Below, one piece after another: positions 60,329 to 64,000 of a stretch of 64,000 nucleotides of DNA; position 1 is the stretch's first letter, and each line of letters begins with the position of its first letter. The position numbers were made by a program, and so were the translations under genes. The DNA is from G965227875 sp965227875 (lineage in GTDB: Bacteria > Pseudomonadota > Alphaproteobacteria > Rhizobiales > JAJFHC01): the NCBI GenBank assembly GCA_965227875.1, contig OZ245783.1, positions 1,984,001 through 2,048,000 on the forward strand. Reading direction: 5' to 3'. The notes under the pieces are model-generated. The model did not search any database. It had not been told where the DNA came from and saw only the letters and a list, made by a program, of their open reading frames with translations.

Positions 60329-61237
60329 ATGATGTCCATGCCCGCCCTGGAAAACACTGTCATCCTCGACAGGCCCGAGCCGCCACGTTCCGACTATGCG
60401 TGCGTCGCCGGCGCGGTCGAGTACCTCACGCAGAACTGGCGCGACCATCCGCCGCTCGAGGACGTGGCCCGCCATGTCGGCCTGAGCCCGGCGCATTTCC
60501 AGAAGCTCTTCAGCCGCTGGGCGGGCATCAGTCCCAAGCAGTTCGTGCAGGCGATCACCATCGAGAACGCCCGGGCCATGCTGCGCCAGTCCGCCAGCGT
60601 GCTCGACGCCACCTACGAGGTCGGCCTGTCGGGGCCGGGCCGGCTGCACGATCTCTTCGTGTCCTACGAGGCCATGACGCCCGGCGACTACAAGACCGGC
60701 GGGGAAGGGCTCGAGATGGCCTACGGCTTTCACGACTCGCCCTTCGGCACGGTGGTCGCGATCGTAACCGATCGCGGCCTTGCCGGCATCGGCTTCGCCG
60801 AGGAGACCGGCGATGGTGACACCCGCGCGGCGGCGCTGGCCGACATGACCGCCCGCTGGCCGCGGGCCCGGTTCGTCGAGGCGCCGGACCGCACGGGTCC
60901 CTACGTGACAAAGGCGTTCGATCCGGCCGGCTGGTCGCGCGACAAGCCGCTCAAGATCGTCCTGATCGGCTCCGACTTCGAGGTGTCCGTCTGGCAGACC
61001 CTGCTCAGGATTCCCGTGGGCGCGGTCGCCTCCTATGGCGACGTCGCCAACCACATCGGCAACCCCCGTGCAGTGCGCGCGGTGGGCAGCGCGGTCGGCC
61101 GCAACCCGATCCCCTTCGTCGTCCCCTGCCACCGCGTCTTCCGCAAGTCGGGCGCCCTCGGCGGCTATCACTGGGGGCTCACCCGCAAGCAGGCGATCAT
61201 CGGCTGGGAATCCGGCCTCCTCCCGCAACCGTCCTGA
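60329..61237 (+). CDS. AraC-type HTH fused to O6-methylguanine-DNA methyltransferase
   Basis: A 302-residue fusion. The AraC HTH (about 20-115; EDVARHVGLSPAHFQKLFSRWAG) is followed by the methyltransferase domain (about 120-300), with acceptor Cys267 in VPCHRVF and AVGSAVGRNPIPF ahead of it. It resembles Ada but lacks the N-terminal Ada zinc domain that takes methyl groups from phosphotriesters. It probably repairs alkylated guanine and may regulate an alkylation response. ATG at 60329 is used; 60332 and 60338 are alternatives. Array D begins at its stop. Confidence 0.92.
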   Translation: MMSMPALENTVILDRPEPPRSDYACVAGAVEYLTQNWRDHPPLEDVARHVGLSPAHFQKLFSRWAGISPKQFVQAITIENARAMLRQSASVLDATYEVGLSGPGRLHDLFVSYEAMTPGDYKTGGEGLEMAYGFHDSPFGTVVAIVTDRGLAGIGFAEETGDGDTRAAALADMTARWPRARFVEAPDRTGPYVTKAFDPAGWSRDKPLKIVLIGSDFEVSVWQTLLRIPVGAVASYGDVANHIGNPRAVRAVGSAVGRNPIPFVVPCHRVFRKSGALGGYHWGLTRKQAIIGWESGLLPQPS

Positions 61238-62415
61238 AACCGGGGCCGCCGGGGGGCGGGGCCGGAGTTTGGAACGGTCCCGGACGAGCCTCGCGGCTCT
61301 CCGGGAAACGTGTGATGAAAACGTCCCCGCGTCCCTGGACACAGCTTCGGCTAACGTGGGCTGACCGGCTATGAACTTCCCGAAGTCCCGGACACCGCTC
61401 CGGGACCCATGGGCCGAAGACTCTGCCGATACCTTCGTCTTGCGCGGGCTCGACCCGCGCATCCAGTGGGAAGCGCTCCCGATGATGGCAGCTGCTCGAT
61501 CATTTCGCCGGCGAAACGGTAGAATCCCGTTCCCCGGTTTGCCGCAAGGCAAGACCGGGGCCGCCAGAAGCGGGGCCGCAGTTTGGAACGGTCCCGGATG
61601 AGCCTCGGGGCTCTCCGGGAAACGTGTGATGAATACGTCCCCGCGTCCCTGGACACAGCTTCGGCTAACGTGGGATGACCGGCTATGAACTTCCCGAAGT
61701 CCCGGACACCGATCCGGGACCCATGGGCCGGAAACTCTGCCGGTGCCTTCGTCTTGCGCGAGCTCGACCCGCGCATCCAGCAGCAGGCGTTCCGGGTGAA
61801 GTCAGGTTTGCGATCAATTCGCCGCCGAATCGGTAGAAGCCCCTTCCCCAGTTTGCCGCGAGGCAAGACCGGGGTCGTCGGAAGCGGGCGCCGTAGTTTG
61901 GAACGGTCCCGGATGAGCCTCGCGGCTCTCCGGGAAACGTAAGATCGATAGAATGTGAACTTCCCGAAGTCCCGGACACAGATCCGGGACCCATGGGCCG
62001 AAGACTCTGCCGATACCTTCGTCTTGCGCGGGCTCAACCCGCGCATCCAGCGGGAAGCGCTCCGGCTGATGGCAGCTGCGCGATCGTTTCGCCGGCGAAT
62101 CGGTAGAATCCCGTTCCCCGGTTTGCCGCAAGGCAAGACCGGGGTCGTTGGAAGCGGGCGCCGCAGTTTGGATCGGTCCCGGATGAGCCTCGCAGCTCTC
62201 CGGGAAACGTAAGATCGATGGAATGTGAACTTCCCGAAGTCCCGGACATCGATCCGGGACCCATGGGCCGGAAACTCTGCCGACATCTCCGTCTTGCGCG
62301 GGCTCGACCCGCGCATCCAGCAGCAAGCGCTCCGGATGGTGGCAGCTGCACGATCGTTTCGCCCCCGAATCGGTAGAACCCCGTTCCCCGGTTTGCCGCG
62401 AGGCAAGACCGGGGC
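61238..62415. repeat. Repeat array D: four long units with several hairpins each
   Basis: Four units and a terminal fragment, with ACCGGGG at 61240, 61554, 61868, 62138 and 62408 (periods 314, 314, 270, 270). Each holds GTCCCGGA-6 nt-TCCGGGAC, GCGCGGG-CTCGA-CCCGCGC, a nested CCCCGGT...GCC-GCAA-GGC...ACCGGGG hairpin and CCCGGA-TGAGCC-TCGC-GGCTC-TCCGGG. The longer units carry an extra segment around CGTCCCCGCGTCCCTGG. It differs in sequence from arrays A-C. Lies between convergent AraC-methyltransferase and gpmA genes. Open frames here are translated repeats. The 66 bp up to gpmA are unique sequence. Confidence 0.93.
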
Positions 62416-62481
62416 CGTTCCGGACGGGGGCCCGTGCCGGATGGACCCTGCGCGGCGCCGTGGTGTTCCCTGTGTTCCCGA

Positions 62482-63120
62482 TCAGTGCGCGTCGGTGCGG
62501 TCGGCGCCGAGGTCGACTTTCTCCGTCACCTTGCCGTCCGCATCGAGCGTGTAGATCATCGGCGCACCGGTGGCGATGTTCACCTTGACGATCTCGTCCG
62601 GTCCGAGCCCGTCCAGTTCCATGACGAGCGCGCGCAGCGAATTGCCGTGCGCGGAGACGAGGATCGTCCGACCGGCCCTGATCTCCGGCAGGATGTCGGA
62701 GCGGTAGTAGGGCAGGACGCGCTCCGCCGTGTCCTTCAGGCTTTCGCCGCCGGGCGGGTTGGTGTCGAAGGACCGGCGCCAGATGTGCACCTGCTCCTCG
62801 CCCCATTTCGCCCGCGCGTCGTCCTTGTTGAGGCCGGTCAGGTCACCGTAGTCGCGTTCGTTGAGCGCCAGGTTCTCGCGCGTCTCGAGCCCGGTCTGCC
62901 CCAGTTGCTCGAGCATGATGTCGAGGGTGCGCTGGGCGCGTTCGAGCTTGCTGGTGAAGGCGATGTCGAACACGAGGCCGCGCTCCTTGAGCGCCTGTCC
63001 GGCCTCGGTGGCCTCGGCCACGCCCTTGTCTGTCAGGCCCACGTCCTTCCAGCCCGTGAACAGGTTCTTGAGGTTCCATTCGCTCTGTCCGTGCCGGACG
63101 AGTACCAGTGTGCTGGTCAT
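62482..63120 (-). CDS. gpmA: 2,3-bisphosphoglycerate-dependent phosphoglycerate mutase
   Basis: A 212-residue histidine phosphatase-fold mutase. TLVLVRHGQSEWNLKNLFTGW has the phosphorylated His; FDIAFTSKLERAQRTLDIML and LNERDYGDLTGLNKD follow, and VSAHGNSLRALVMEL holds the second His. Interconverts 2- and 3-phosphoglycerate. It lies 31 bp downstream of dapB, a pairing common in alphaproteobacteria. Confidence 0.95.
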   Translation of the reverse strand: MTSTLVLVRHGQSEWNLKNLFTGWKDVGLTDKGVAEATEAGQALKERGLVFDIAFTSKLERAQRTLDIMLEQLGQTGLETRENLALNERDYGDLTGLNKDDARAKWGEEQVHIWRRSFDTNPPGGESLKDTAERVLPYYRSDILPEIRAGRTILVSAHGNSLRALVMELDGLGPDEIVKVNIATGAPMIYTLDADGKVTEKVDLGADRTDAH

Positions 63121-63151
63121 GCCGCGTCGTGATCCCTTGTCTTCGCTTGCT

Positions 63152-63967
63152 TCAGAAATTGTCGAGACCGAGCACGTCGGTCATGGAGAAGAGCCCCGGC
63201 CCGCGCCCGCGCGCCCACAGGGCCGCCCGCACCGCGCCGTGGCCGAACAGGTCCCGGTTGCCGGCCCGGTGGGTCAGCTCGATGCGTTCGGCCTCGCCGG
63301 AGAACATCACCGTGTGCTCGCCCACCACGGAACCGCCGCGCAGGGTCGCGAAGCCGATGTCGCCCGGCCGCCGCGCGCCGGTATGCCCGTCGCGCGTCCG
63401 CACGGAATGTTCGTCCAGGTCGATGTCGCGTCCCTCGGCCGCCGCTTCGCCGAGAAGAAGCGCGGTGCCCGACGGGGCGTCGACCTTGTGGCGGTGGTGC
63501 ATCTCGAGCACCTCGATGTCGAATTCCTCGCCGAGCGTCGCCGCCACCTTGCGTGTCAGCGCGGCCAGCAGGTTGACGCCGAGGCTCATGTTGCCGGACT
63601 TGACGATGGTCGCGTGCCGGCTCGCCGCCCTGATGCGCGCGTCGTCGTCGGCGCTGCAACCGGTCGTTCCGATGACGTGGACGATGCGCGCCTGCGCCGC
63701 GATATCCGCGAAACCCACCGTCGCCGCCGGCCGGGTGAAGTCGAGCACACCGTCGGCCTTGACGAAGACCTCCAGCGGGTCGTCCGAAACCGCAAGCCCG
63801 AGGCTGCCGACGCCGGCGAGCTCGCCCATGTCCTTGCCGAGAAAGACCGAACCCTCCGCCTCGACGCCGCCGATCACGGCGCACCCGTCGGTCTCGTGCA
63901 CGATGCGCGTCAGCACCCGCCCCATGCGCCCGCCCGCGCCCACGATCGCCAGTTTCATGTCCGTCAT
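63152..63967 (-). CDS. dapB: 4-hydroxy-tetrahydrodipicolinate reductase
   Basis: A 271-residue reductase. The nucleotide fold is AIVGAGGRMGRVL; VIGTTGCSADDD marks the second nucleotide loop; EMHHRHKVDAPSGTAL is the substrate-binding signature with the catalytic His and Lys. It acts in lysine and diaminopimelate synthesis. A second ATG at 63958 (MKLAIVGAGG) is possible. The 33 bases after its start run to the window edge. Confidence 0.96.
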   Translation of the reverse strand: MTDMKLAIVGAGGRMGRVLTRIVHETDGCAVIGGVEAEGSVFLGKDMGELAGVGSLGLAVSDDPLEVFVKADGVLDFTRPAATVGFADIAAQARIVHVIGTTGCSADDDARIRAASRHATIVKSGNMSLGVNLLAALTRKVAATLGEEFDIEVLEMHHRHKVDAPSGTALLLGEAAAEGRDIDLDEHSVRTRDGHTGARRPGDIGFATLRGGSVVGEHTVMFSGEAERIELTHRAGNRDLFGHGAVRAALWARGRGPGLFSMTDVLGLDNF

Positions 63968-64000
63968 TGTCCGCAGGTCCTCACGGTGTCCAGCATGGCG

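Noticed and set aside
61369..62406. 345-codon minus-strand frame and several shorter frames across array D
   Set aside because: The translations are the repeat units read repeatedly; frames are open on both strands, as expected for GC-rich repeats without stops.

Overview
The window is a GC-rich (roughly two-thirds G+C) chromosomal segment from an alphaproteobacterium. The gene order (ftsK-lolA-xthA; leuS-lptE-holA-parBA-rsmG-mnmG-mnmE; rho-hemJ-hemE; pyruvate dikinase regulator-maf-coaE-dnaQ-secB-fxsA-tim44-mltA; hslUV-hisBHAFE-coaA) is the one typical of the replication-origin region of this class. The host is probably a Rhodospirillales-like or Hyphomicrobiales-like organism, but no rRNA or other taxonomic marker is present and the genus cannot be named. 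I found no tRNA, rRNA, CRISPR array, prophage or insertion sequence.

Layout. 1-4.8 kb: accessory catabolism and transport (end of a DapA-family lyase, a hydroxyproline 2-epimerase-type racemase, a MarR regulator overlapping a hexapeptide-repeat protein, a GFA-fold protein, ureidoglycolate lyase, a DMT exporter). 5-9.9 kb: aminotransferase, ftsK and lolA, with an exact TTAA-N7-TTAA (CtrA-type) site upstream. 10-19.5 kb: a catabolic island with a glutamine-synthetase-like ligase, a GntR/FCD regulator, a FAD/Fe-S 2-hydroxyacid dehydrogenase, a serine-glyoxylate-type aminotransferase and a complete DctPQM TRAP transporter. A perfect 28-bp palindrome lies in its divergent promoter region. 19.6-28 kb: xthA, a cyclic-nucleotide-binding-fold protein, a response regulator, an L,D-transpeptidase, a DMSP-lyase-family cupin, yggS, leuS, lptE, holA. 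28-34 kb: parB, parA, rsmG, mnmG, mnmE with two parS sites, one exact. 34-39 kb: a thioredoxin-like DUF255 protein, rho, hemJ, hemE.

The probable chromosomal origin (oriC) is the 382-bp gap at 39051-39432 between the divergent hemE and pyruvate-dikinase-regulator genes. It carries several DnaA-box-like 9-mers and an AT-rich stretch. Genes immediately on either side are transcribed away from it. 39.4-46.7 kb: maf, coaE, dnaQ, secB, fxsA, tim44, mltA, smr and an XRE gene with two perfect inverted DnaA boxes near its 3' end. 48-55 kb: hslUV and the his-coaA operon. 55-64 kb: a VOC protein, a small membrane protein, a PfkB kinase, an EI24 membrane protein, nth, a DUF2244 protein, an AraC-O6-methylguanine methyltransferase fusion, gpmA and dapB.

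The most unusual content is four arrays of hairpin-forming repeats at 46740-47909, 55031-55322, 58111-58903 and 61238-62415. The first three share one modular design: two inverted-repeat elements alternate, in units of about 100 bp or about 240 bp, with compensatory stem changes. The fourth is a different multi-hairpin family with 270- and 314-bp periods. Three of the four arrays fill gaps between convergent genes. None lies in the first 46 kb.
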